Assembly (NCBI RefSeq): GCF_000400465.1
Contig: NW_008806276.1
Span: 434,001 to 498,000, forward strand
Direction of reading: 5' to 3'
DNA: 64,000 nt
From: Wallemia ichthyophaga EXF-994
Lineage: Eukaryota; Basidiomycota; Wallemiomycetes; Wallemiales; Wallemiaceae
Part shown: one piece after another, positions 1 through 9,300 of the stretch
Layout: each line of letters opens with the position of its first letter
Numbering within the stretch: the stretch's first letter is position 1
Translations under genes and position numbers: made by a program
Notes under the pieces: generated by a model
Seen by the model: the letters and a program-made list of their open reading frames with translations, nothing else
The model's database searches: none
Told to the model about the DNA's origin: nothing

Positions 1-1546
1 AAGGAGTCAGCTATTCTTGCACTCGGTGCTATAGCAGAAGGATGTATCGAAGGCATACAACCACACCTCCCACAACTCGTCCCATACTTGGTTAACTCAC
101 TTAATGACTCAAAGCCTCTGATCCGCTCTATCTCGTGTTGGGCTCTGGCTCGCTATTCTAGCTGGTCAGTACAACCCATCTCTGTTGAACACAGAAACAA
201 CTATTTCGTGCCAACGATGGAGGGATTGTTGAGAATGGTCCATGACAAAAACAAGCGTGTACAGGAAGCTGGTTGCTCCGCTTTCGCTACTCTCGAAGAA
301 GAGGCAGGTAAGGAGTTGGAGCCGTTCCTCAAACCTATTATAGAACACCTAGTTTATGCATTTCAAAAGTATCAGAGGAAGAATTTACTCATACTTTATG
401 ATGCGATTGGTACACTTGCAGATGCGGTGACAAGCGCACTCGATAATGAAGAATACGTGACGTTGTTGATGCAACCACTTATTGATAAATGGCAAAATCT
501 AGCCGATGATGATGAAGACATTATTCCTCTCTTCGAGGTGAGTTTTTGGTGTTATTAACTGACGCCTTTGTTAAGACCCTCTTCAGTGCTTATCTTCATT
601 AACTGTGGCCGCTGGTTCTAGTTTCATTAAATTCGCTCAGCCGGTTTACGAGAGATGCTCACGGATAGTGCATGGAAATCTCATGCAATTTCAAACAGCC
701 GTAGAACAAAATGACGAAGACAATATACCTGATAGAACATTTATTATAGTCGCATTGGATTTAATTTCAGGTATGATTCAAGGATTGGGTAGTAATGCTC
801 AGGAGTTGATAATAGCCAATCAATCCACATCATCAACACCATCATTACTTAATCTATTATTATTCTGTTTGAAGCATCCAGACAGTGCTGTTAAACAATC
901 AGCATATGCTTTAGTTGGAGATTTGGCGGTTAGTTGCTTCCCAATACTAATTCCAGTCCTTGGTACACTACTTCCTGATCTTATTCAACAAATTGAGATT
1001 GCACCAACGACGGATGCTATTTCAGTTTGTAATAATGCTGCATGGGCAGCAGGAGAGATAGCGACATCGTACACCAACTACCCAGACCTCAACAAGGATG
1101 ATTTTATCAAGTATGTTCCATCGTTGACTGAAAGATTGGTACCAATACTATTACATCCAAAGTCTGTCAAGTCTTTAGCGGAAAATGCGGCTGTTACAAT
1201 TGGTAGAATTGGATTGGTTTGTCCAGAGATTGTAGCTCCACATTTGCAAGTATTTGCAGCGCAATGGTGTGAGTCATTGTGGGAGATAAAAGATAATGAA
1301 GAGAAAGATAGTGCGTTTCGAGGATTTTGTAAGCTAGTTCAACTCAATCCATCAGGATTAGCGACTAGCTTCCAATTCTTCTGTAATGCAGTAGTAAGAT
1401 GGACATCACCATCGGCCGTGTTGAATGAGCAATTTAACGCACTACTCCATTCATTCAAGGCTGCTGCAGGTGTTAGTTGGGACGCACAAATGACAGCTTT
1501 GCCTCAACCTATCTCGACGAGACTGAGGGAGCGTTACGGTTTGTAG
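1..1546 (+). CDS. KAP104: Transportin / importin beta-2, 5' truncated
   Basis: C-terminal 498 residues of a karyopherin of the transportin (Kap104/TNPO1) family, the receptor that imports PY-NLS cargoes such as hnRNP proteins through the nuclear pore. The reading frame is open from base 1, so the N-terminus lies outside the window. Exons 1-537 and 587-1546 flank a 49-nt GTGAGT...CAG intron. The junction reads IIPLFE-CLSSLTVAAG, the expected alpha-helical HEAT-repeat sequence. Visible repeat signatures include SLNDSKPLIRSISCWALARY and a run of paired helices to the terminal ERYGL. No RanGTP-binding N-terminal repeats are in view. Kap104 rather than another importin is supported by the LPQLVPYL and CSRIVHGNLMQFQ segments, by recollection of the family. 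Confidence 0.9.
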
Positions 1547-1780
1547 ACACAGCAAAACCGCGCTACTATTGCATTTCGTTTGAATCTTTTCATTCTTTTG
1601 GATACCCTGAGACGCACATGAAGATTTGAATCATTTTAAACATGTCAACCTCTTTGACGTTAAGGTAACGATGTGATTGAACTCATTGACACTCTTTTAA
1701 AAAGTCAACCAAGTGATGAGACAAATCTAAAACATTTTTCAATTTTTCATGAGAATACATTATCTTTAAACTACACGCTG

Positions 1781-2524
1781 ATGACGATGAGTGAAGGGAA
1801 TATGAGGAGCGTTGGGAGTGGAAAGGAAGGAGTGATTAGGAAGACAGCGTACAACACACGGTACACACTGGCAGAGATAGCGAGGCTTTTGAGAGAACTA
1901 CTTGTCACGCCCAGTCCACGTATGAACATGCTCGGGATAAGTGTGGAGATGCTCGAGCACACGAATGTGCTGCGTTGTTACCTGACAGGGGTGTGTGAGG
2001 AGATAAACAAAGTAAACGGGATCGACGACGAGCAACGCGCGGCAATTGACGAGATAATTACGACGCACAGGGATCACAAATACGCATCCAAGTATAACAT
2101 AGCAGTCAAGGCGATCAAAATGCTGGTGAGTGGGGTGTATGAGGATAACATTCACCCAGCTCACAGCACACAGCACATACACGAGACGAACCTCACCGAA
2201 CTGACACCTAAACGGCCTGAAACGGTCAAGCTGCGCGACAAGTACCTCCCGCACAAAGACGAGAATGGCGCAGAAAGGAACGAGATATACTACTACGCTA
2301 TCAAGGCTAAGAAGATGGTGAATGAGTGCAGGAGAGTGGGTTTGGGAGACAAGGAAGTCCTGGAGAGGCTGTATGGGAATGAAGAGCTGTCGCGGCGGAA
2401 GAGGGAGATTATCGATATCGCACTGCCTTTCTTGCAGAAGTACCTCGATCGATGTGAGCATGATTGGGTGTATGTCACTTCGAGATTCAATCTGATCGAG
2501 AGGGGGAATGGAGAGAGCGATTGA
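1781..2524 (+). CDS. Orphan protein, 247 aa
   Basis: I do not recognise this protein. The frame is open from 1673 but begins there with GTG; the first ATG is at 1781 (MTMSEGNMRSV). The product is highly charged and helical, rich in Glu, Arg and Lys, with no signal peptide or membrane segment. A HSTQHIHETN patch and the ending ERGNGESD are the only notable features. A long antisense frame (1898-2614) overlaps it; the sense frame is preferred because it is longer, starts with ATG and has ordinary charged-helix composition. It sits between KAP104 and a CmcJ-like gene on the same strand. Base composition is visibly more GC-rich than KAP104. It could be a lineage-specific gene. Confidence 0.5.
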   Translation: MTMSEGNMRSVGSGKEGVIRKTAYNTRYTLAEIARLLRELLVTPSPRMNMLGISVEMLEHTNVLRCYLTGVCEEINKVNGIDDEQRAAIDEIITTHRDHKYASKYNIAVKAIKMLVSGVYEDNIHPAHSTQHIHETNLTELTPKRPETVKLRDKYLPHKDENGAERNEIYYYAIKAKKMVNECRRVGLGDKEVLERLYGNEELSRRKREIIDIALPFLQKYLDRCEHDWVYVTSRFNLIERGNGESD

Positions 2525-2737
2525 AGATATAGACAGCACCAGCATGAAGCTTGAGAGTTGAAGCTCGAGGGTATTTCTGTGTTTGTGTCTGTCTATTTCC
2601 ATATCCCTATCCATGTCTTAGTCAGGCGATACCTCACCAAATCCCTCTGTTTGCTGTAATTTAACTGTATTTAGCTGTAAATGTATAATGCGAGCCGATT
2701 CTGTGGTTTTGTGCACCTTTTCTATCCAAACCATCAA

Positions 2738-3676
2738 ATGGATCTCAGCACGACAATTAACTTCACCCACCCGCAGTATGCACCAGTAGATGAGAAATGC
2801 AGGCGATTTGCCCATGTAACTTGGTTAGACAGCGGCAGGGATATGTATTTGCGACCGGAGAGGGTAACGGTGCATGACCTCACACCGCGACTGGGAGAGC
2901 TGCGAGCGACGCCGGCTAGCACACAGCTAGATGATCGTGGCTATGCGGTTGTGCAGTCAGCCCCGCGCGCCAGTCTCGAGCCACTAGACGAGCAGGGATG
3001 TATAGCGGAAGTGCGAGAGTGCGTATCTATTACGTTACAAGCCACACTCTAACAAACTCCCGTAGACTCCTCATGCATCAATTGCAAGCTGAGCAAGTCC
3101 TCGTATGGAATCTGCAGCATAGGTGGGTGTCATGGGCAGGTTTTCAATAATTGGTAATTGATAATTGGAAATAGGGACGGTAGTGGACATAATGATGCTG
3201 AAGGCACACTGGGCACTGACGCTGCACCTACTGATCCCGTTCCGGCTTACAGAGCTCACGTCGATCAGGACGCGAAGCGCGCGTGGGAACATATACAGCG
3301 CGAGCTGGGAGAGCTCCCCGATAATGCTACCCGGCGAGTGCAAATTATAAATGTTTGGAGACCCTGCTTCGACGGCGTCGTAGACGTCCCGCTCGCGGTG
3401 TGCGATGGTAACACAGTCTCACACTCTGATCTGGGCCATACTACGGATTTCTTCGGTAGCCATTATAGTATTCTCCACAATAGCTCTCAGAGGTGGAGCT
3501 ATATTCGCGATCAGAACAGCCACGACGTCTTCTTTCTGCGCTGTTTTGATAGCCTCGATGGAGATGGCGGGAGAGCGAGGTTTGTGCCACACACAGCTGT
3601 CGAGGATAGGAGCAGAGAGTGTTTCAAGTCACGTCAAAGTGTGGAATTGAGGTGTATTGTTGTTACAAGAATGTAG
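2738..3676 (+). CDS. CmcJ/NvfI-like 2-oxoglutarate oxygenase family protein
   Basis: 279 aa from exons 2738-3018, 3066-3122 and 3175-3676 (introns of 47 and 52 nt, phases consistent). The family groups bacterial cephalosporin-pathway CmcJ with fungal NvfI-type Fe(II)/2OG enzymes. Recognisable hallmarks: HDLTPRLGEL near the N-terminus, then HQLQAEQVLVWNLQHR, RAHVDQDAKRA (HxD iron motif), RVQIINVWRPCF, PLAVCD, and the late FVPHTAVED giving the distal iron histidine, followed by SVELRCIVV for 2OG-side contacts. Length fits the family (about 260-310 aa). The upstream in-frame extension to 2681 also starts with ATG, but MDLSTTINF at 2738 looks like the usual start. Its substrate is unknown; such stand-alone members are common in fungi outside clusters. 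The stop codon lies 5 bp from that of the convergent RER1. Confidence 0.8.
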
Positions 3677-3681
3677 ATAAT

Positions 3682-4598
3682 CTAGTTTTTGGAGTTGTAT
3701 CTCACTTTCCTGCCCATATCAAAGGGGATGTAACGGTACTTTATCATGTGTCTGTGGAGGTGCTGTGAGTAAATGTTTGTACTGCCAAACTCGTCACCCA
3801 CTCAATCTGTCTCCTCATGGTGAGAGAAAAGAGGATAAAGAAGTAAAGAAGGAGGATTGGCCAGTATACAGGGATATCAGTTGCTTGGGTAGTGGTGCAG
3901 AGAAGTGATACTACTATGGCGCGTGTGGCAGAGTACCTGGAAGAGTATTTAGAAATGTCTCAGAGCCGACTAACGCGAAACTAACCAAAATTTGAACTCA
4001 GGAAGACGACGTATGAAAGGTCTGAACTCCTCGTCTTGATCCATAACACCACCTGCGCCAAGACCGTAACCACCGCCGCCGCCGTACGAGTTTGAATGAG
4101 AATCCTCAGCTCCGCCTTCGATATTGTCCATCTGCTCATCTTCTTCGATAGAAGGATCGAATTTGGGTGTGAGGAAGGCTAAGAAAAGGTTGAGCCTGTG
4201 GATGAGTGTCAGTGTCAGAATGTGTCAGAGTGTGTCAATGTAGCTTACAAGTACTGACAAGGTGTAAGTGGGTGTAAGCTATAGAAAATAAACTCACGAT
4301 GAATAAAGCGCTATAAGAAACACCAAGTCAGCCATTAACACGAATCAAAAGACATCAACTAACTAGCAAATGATGTACCATCCGTGCGTTAATAGGATTC
4401 TAGAGCAGAACAAGAATATAATAATTCCAGTTGCAATCCATCTGTGTACAGTGAAAGGGGTGATGATATCCAGATTCCGTTGTATCTGCATTTGTATCTG
4501 ATGTAAATTTACATCGAATTGCTTTTTAAATGTGGATTCTAAGGCTATTTTAGATATGATTTTATTTGTTCAAATATCTCACCTTGAGTTTGATCCAT
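3682..4598 (-). CDS. RER1: Golgi-to-ER retrieval receptor Rer1
   Basis: 209 aa assembled from seven exons: 4583-4598, 4364-4544, 4298-4310, 4249-4253, 3986-4195, 3802-3936 and 3682-3751. Rer1 is a four-span Golgi protein that returns ER membrane proteins in COPI vesicles. The translation reads HRWIATGIIIFLF, HGWYIICYALFIYLLNLF, FLTPKFDPS, DEEFRPFIRRLPEFKFWYSA, IPVYWPILLLYF and QIEHMIKYRYIPFD, all near-diagnostic. A Gly-rich acidic insert (GGGGGYGLGAGG) lies between PKFDPS and DEEFRPF. Every exon phase adds up, including the 5-nt exon 4 (see separate entry) and a 13-nt exon 3. Introns are 38, 53, 44, 53, 49 and 50 nt. The start codon is 44 bp from the divergent gene at 4643. Confidence 0.93.
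4249..4253 (-). other. RER1: 5-nt microexon of RER1
   Basis: The five bases TACTT (minus strand) lie between an acceptor TTGTCAG and a donor GTAAGC. Without them the join of exon 3 to exon 5 is out of frame. With them the protein reads YALFIYLLNLF, matching the invariant length of the Rer1 second membrane segment (YALGIYLLNLF in relatives). Flanking introns are 44 nt (4254-4297) and 53 nt (4196-4248). Confidence 0.85.
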
Positions 4599-4642
4599 CG
4601 TGCTGGCTGTCACTGACCAAAGAAGACCAATAAGCCGCGTAA
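4599..4642. promoter_or_regulatory. 44-bp divergent intergenic region
   Basis: Separates the start codons of RER1 (minus) and the gene at 4643 (plus). It holds one CCAAT-like box (ACCAATA) and no TATA box. The two 5' untranslated regions must be extremely short or overlap. Confidence 0.45.
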
Positions 4643-5199
4643 ATGGATTGGAGTATATTAAAACCTCCATTATCTGTGACACCTACAACGCGTAGAAGAG
4701 GCGTTGCTTTATCACGAGCCAAGGCCAATTTCGCTGCGATTGCTGTGTGGTATGTGATTAGCTGTAGTGAATATTATTATCTATTTATGCTATGGATGAG
4801 GAGTGGTAGAGGTGAATGGGTTGCTGGTGTTTGTAGGTGTATCGTATGGCTTATATAAACCCAACTAAACTTAATCAAGTAACTCTTATTCCCTTCATAC
4901 TAACTTTCAACCTCCTGCAAGCTTTAAGTGTTTTGTTCGACAAGCCAGCTACTAAAACTGAGCCAGCTAAATTATCTCAAGAACAGAAGCACTCTCTCAC
5001 TCCCCGTAAGAACACCAAAATAGATAACTTCAATGGCGATATCCCGTTGACTCCTGGTGATTCTTACAAGCCCAATTTAAATAACAGTTTAAATAGCAGC
5101 TTCAATAGCGCCACTTTCAATCGCAGTACCACAAACTCAAACACTCTAGATACTCCTCAAAAACTCTATCAGCAGCGACATAGAAATGTTAATTTATAA
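4643..5199 (+). CDS. Small putative membrane protein
   Basis: Not firmly recognised. Tentative exons 4643-4753 and 4837-5199 give 157 aa. The strongest donor (GTATGT at 4749) leads to a stop in every tested join, so a weaker GTGATT donor at 4754 was used; the model is uncertain. The protein has an Arg-rich N-terminus (TPTTRRRGVALSRA), one or two hydrophobic stretches around residues 30-75 and a Ser/Asn-rich tail with two short TP motifs (IPLTPGDSY). A short membrane protein with a low-complexity tail resembles nuclear-pore Pom34 in outline, but I cannot support that name. It is expressed divergently from RER1. Confidence 0.4.
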
Positions 5200-5274
5200 T
5201 TTATTTATTTTTTCACCCTTATTTTTCATCGAGTATCTTTTTACTTGAACTATTTCCCTATAACCGATAAAGTT

Positions 5275-6231
5275 ATGCTAAGACGTACTGTTATAAACAG
5301 AAGTAATCTGTTATCACATCCACTATCTTTCAATGCTACACGTCGATTTGCATCCAATAACAACAAATCGAACAATTCCTCCGTTACCTCTTCTCAAGAT
5401 GTAGACAGCGCTTCTACACGCCTACAAGCAAAGCAATTACTCGATAGACTTGAATCCTCACGCAGTAGAGGCAATACTGCTGGTCCCTTTGGAGCTGCTA
5501 GCGTTTCTGATGATGACGTGCCCCCAGAGAAGTCCTTTTCTCAACAAAAGTCCTTCAAAGGCAAAGTCGGAAGGGCTACTCAGCAATCATCCAGATTCAC
5601 TGTTATTCTCATTGGTGCATCTGTTACTGGTTTATTGGCCTATACAATGGGTACTGAGTTATTCTCTCCAAACTCTCCTACTAGGATTTATAACCGCGCT
5701 TGCACTTTAATTAGCCAATCAGAAGATATCAGGAAATGGATGGGTGATTCAAAGCTTGGTTTTGCACAAGGTCATGACTCTAGACGGCGGAACCATTCAA
5801 TACAACATGCTACAGCATTTGATGCTTTTGGAAAGGAGCACTTGATAATGAAATTCTTCGTTCACTCCCATCTTCATAGTGAAGACAAGCAGACTTGGAC
5901 CGAGTGGATTGAATCACTTACAGTCACAGATCTAGCCAAGAATGCAAAGAGAAGTGTGCAAACGCTTATTAACCCCGATTTGAGATTCGAAAGCGATGAA
6001 ATTAAGCAAATCGACCAACAACCGCGTAGTACCTGGTTTGGTGCACTCGGTAGTGGCATTAATAGGCTTGGACATCGCCAGAAAGTTGACAAGTCGCAAA
6101 TGTATGATCAAGGACAAGTTTATGCAGATTTAGTCAAGGAAAATGGCTACTTTGAGTGGAATCTACTTTACGTGGATGTTCCACATAGCAGCGCATTCGG
6201 GAGAAAGAGAATATATATAAAACCTACTTAA
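5275..6231 (+). CDS. TIM21: Mitochondrial import inner membrane translocase subunit Tim21
   Basis: 318 aa, single exon. Tim21 is a TIM23-complex subunit that binds Tom22 in the intermembrane space and links the translocase to respiratory-chain complexes. The start is the ATG at 5275 (MLRRTVINRSNLLSHPLSF), giving an Arg/Ser-rich presequence ending near RRFASNNN. A single membrane span, FTVILIGASVTGLLAYTMG, lies at about residues 105-125. The intermembrane-space domain contains NRACTLISQSEDI, GEP-like KLGFAQG, RRNHSIQHA, KEHLIMKFFVHS and GYFEWNLLYVDVP, all typical of the family. Length exceeds yeast Tim21 (239 aa) because of the Asn/Ser-rich linker before the span. Confidence 0.88.
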   Translation: MLRRTVINRSNLLSHPLSFNATRRFASNNNKSNNSSVTSSQDVDSASTRLQAKQLLDRLESSRSRGNTAGPFGAASVSDDDVPPEKSFSQQKSFKGKVGRATQQSSRFTVILIGASVTGLLAYTMGTELFSPNSPTRIYNRACTLISQSEDIRKWMGDSKLGFAQGHDSRRRNHSIQHATAFDAFGKEHLIMKFFVHSHLHSEDKQTWTEWIESLTVTDLAKNAKRSVQTLINPDLRFESDEIKQIDQQPRSTWFGALGSGINRLGHRQKVDKSQMYDQGQVYADLVKENGYFEWNLLYVDVPHSSAFGRKRIYIKPT

Positions 6232-6360
6232 AGAGTAATTTTTACAAATACATTGAATACATCATTGCAATTAAATTAATTGATTTTACAGCTTCTTCGT
6301 TATCTCCCTTCATCACCACCCACATACAGGGACGAAACAGAGCGACAACGTTATTTTGAA

Positions 6361-9300
6361 ATGGTAGCAACACGTAGAGCAGGTCGTATATCTGCATCTG
6401 CTCAGGACTCTTCCACAACTCAACAAGGTGACACGGAGCAGCCTGAACACCAAGAGCATCTTGAATCTTCCACTCCATCTCAATTAGAACATCAGCGCGT
6501 CATCGACCAACTTGAGCACTACAAAGTTCTCTTAGAGACTGAGAAATCTGCCTCGTTGCGGCACAATATTGACACTGAGCAGTCACTTAGCGAACAAGAG
6601 AGTAAGATTAATGAGTTAGAAACTCAATTAAAGCAGAGTATCGACAGTCACAATGATATTATGAAGGAACGCGATCTGTCTCGTGAGTTGTAGTCATTAT
6701 GACTCTTGTGGCTTTTACAGCTCACAAAGCTGACGTGCTTTACAGGCGAGCAAGTTATTAAACTTAAAATCCAACAATCATCTCAAAACACCGCTGACTC
6801 ACCGGAAACTCTCCAAAAGATTAAAGAGTTGGAAGAGTTGAACGCTAAAAGCGCAGAAGAGAAGAGCGATCTTATCAAGTTTGTTGAGAGACTCTCTTCC
6901 GATATTGAAAGACTGGGTGAAGAAGTTGACAGTCTACGTACACGTCTCACTGAATCTCGTGAGGAGAATTCAAAGTTGAACAAGGATCTTCAAGATGTTA
7001 AGTCGTTTGAGACTACAAACAAGGTGTGTAGAGCGCGTCATCAACCACATTATCTCACAAGATACAGTACAAGATTCAATCACTTGAACAGGAGAATCAA
7101 CTTCTCAAGAGTAATGAGAATTGGCTCAACTCTGAACTTAACAAAAAGGCGGAGGAGTTTAGTATATACCGTCGTGAAAAGCATACAGAGTTGACTGAAT
7201 CCCAATCTCAGCTCGATGTTTTGCAATCCCAGCTCAACTCACAAACCACACAATTATCAGCCCTTCAATCCACTTACGACAATCAAGCCAAGAAGCTTTC
7301 CGATGTTCTTGCTAAGTCGGCCCAACTCGAGACCTCTTTGGCTACCACACACGAGGAATACAAAGCTGAAATCAACACCCAAAAGCGAGTTGTAGAGTTA
7401 CTCGAGTCACGTGAAAGTGAATCTAGAAAACGAGTCGAGGAGGTAAACAAAGAGTTCGATGTCCTTGTAGCCAAGTCTGAGTCTGAGACTTTGTCACATA
7501 ACGAGGAGCTGGCCAGGGAGCGTCATAGGAATTTAGAGTTAGATACTGAGTTGAATGAGTTACGAGCTCATGGATTTAACACAGCTCTTAACACGGGCAA
7601 CGGTACACCAATCCCGTCAACACCACAAACTGGACAATTTGACACTTCATTCGCACTCTCACCAACAGCTTCGATTGCCTCAAAATTCAACAAAGGTAGT
7701 AAATCATTTACTGAAATTTACTCCGACTATGCCAAACTCGAGAATGAGTTTAACCGCGAAAGAGCTGAGAGACGAAGACTGGAGAGTTGTTTAGCGGATG
7801 TAGTCAGTGAGATTGAAGAGCGTGCTCCAATCCTTCAAGAACAACGTAAAGAGTATGAAAGAAGAAACAATGAAGCAAATGGTCTTGCCACCCAACTTGC
7901 AGAATCTATGGAAGAGAGAGATGCACTTAAGGCTACAGAAATGGAAGCTAGATTGGTGGCTGAAAACGCACAACGCGAATCAGAATTACAATCACAATCT
8001 CTTGTCGATTTATCCAGACAAGTGTCCTACCTCACAAGACAAATTGCAGCTATTGAAGATCCATCACTGCCCACAGACGCCGAACAGGTCGCTCCTGCCT
8101 CCGAGCATCAGTTGGCTGTCGACCAGGCTATTTCAGACAGACTCGTTCTGTTCGCTTCGACTGAAGAGCTCGTAAAGCAGAACCAAAACCTCTTGAGAGT
8201 GTCGAGAGAACTCGGACATAAACTCGAGCAAGCCGATTCAGCACATGAAGCTAAAGTTAAGGAGAATGAAAATGAGTCACTGCAAGAGGCTTATGAATTA
8301 ATTCAGCAGCTCAAGGATGAAATGGAATCTAGTCGTGAGAAAGCCGGTAGCTATGTCCGAGAGAGAGACATGTTCAGAAGATTACTAGCTCAGTCGGGTA
8401 AGAACGTTACAAATATTGGTCAAGAGGATGTTGGCAGTGAGAATCTCAGTCAATCACAACAAAAAACTCCAGATTATGCCGCTCTCATGGCAGATCTCCA
8501 AGCCAACTTTGATGCATACAGGACTGAGATGGGTTTAGATACCAAGTCACTGAGAGACGCACTTGCTGCTGCACAACGTGAGACTAGTAGTTTGAAAGTT
8601 CAGTTAGCACAATCCAACGCTCAGAATAATTTCCTCAACGAGCGCCACGAGATGACAATTGAGAATCATAACATGTCCAAGATGGAGATCTCTCATCTTA
8701 GCGCCAACAACCAGAAACTACAGTCTAGTTTAATTCACGAGCAAATTAATATAAATAGAGTACAGGAGGAGCTGATTGGATTGAAGGGTACGCTCGATAG
8801 AACAGCAAACGAAAATAGTCAATTAAGGACTGAAAAGGAAGTGCATAAGGGTATAGAAAGTAGATTACTGGCTGATAATGAGTCACTGTCACGCGACAGA
8901 GTGCACCTGAATGACTTGATGAGGAACCTTCAATCAATGCAGTCAGAGTTGGAGAGGTCCTCGAGAGATAGCAGGAGCAGATACGACACGCAGATCGCCA
9001 ATCTCGAAGAAAACATCAAAACGCTTAAAGAGGATCTCACACATGAGTCTGATCAACACAAGCAACTGTCGCTCAGAAGAGAGATTGAGTCTAAGGAGTA
9101 TCAAAATAGGATTGATAAACTCACGAATGAGCTGCACACGTCCAAAGAGAATGTCGTGGAGTATCGAACCACCCGCGACCACCTCCATGTGCGCGTTGAA
9201 GATCTCACTCAACAGCTCAAGAATAAGGAGGAGCGTCTGGCGGTTTTTGAGAATAGGAATGGTGACTCTACAGATCTATCAACTGAACAACAATTGCAAA

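Noticed and set aside
1898-2614. 238-residue antisense frame
   Set aside because: It overlaps the sense orphan gene entirely, lacks recognisable content and reads like a shadow of the charged sense frame.
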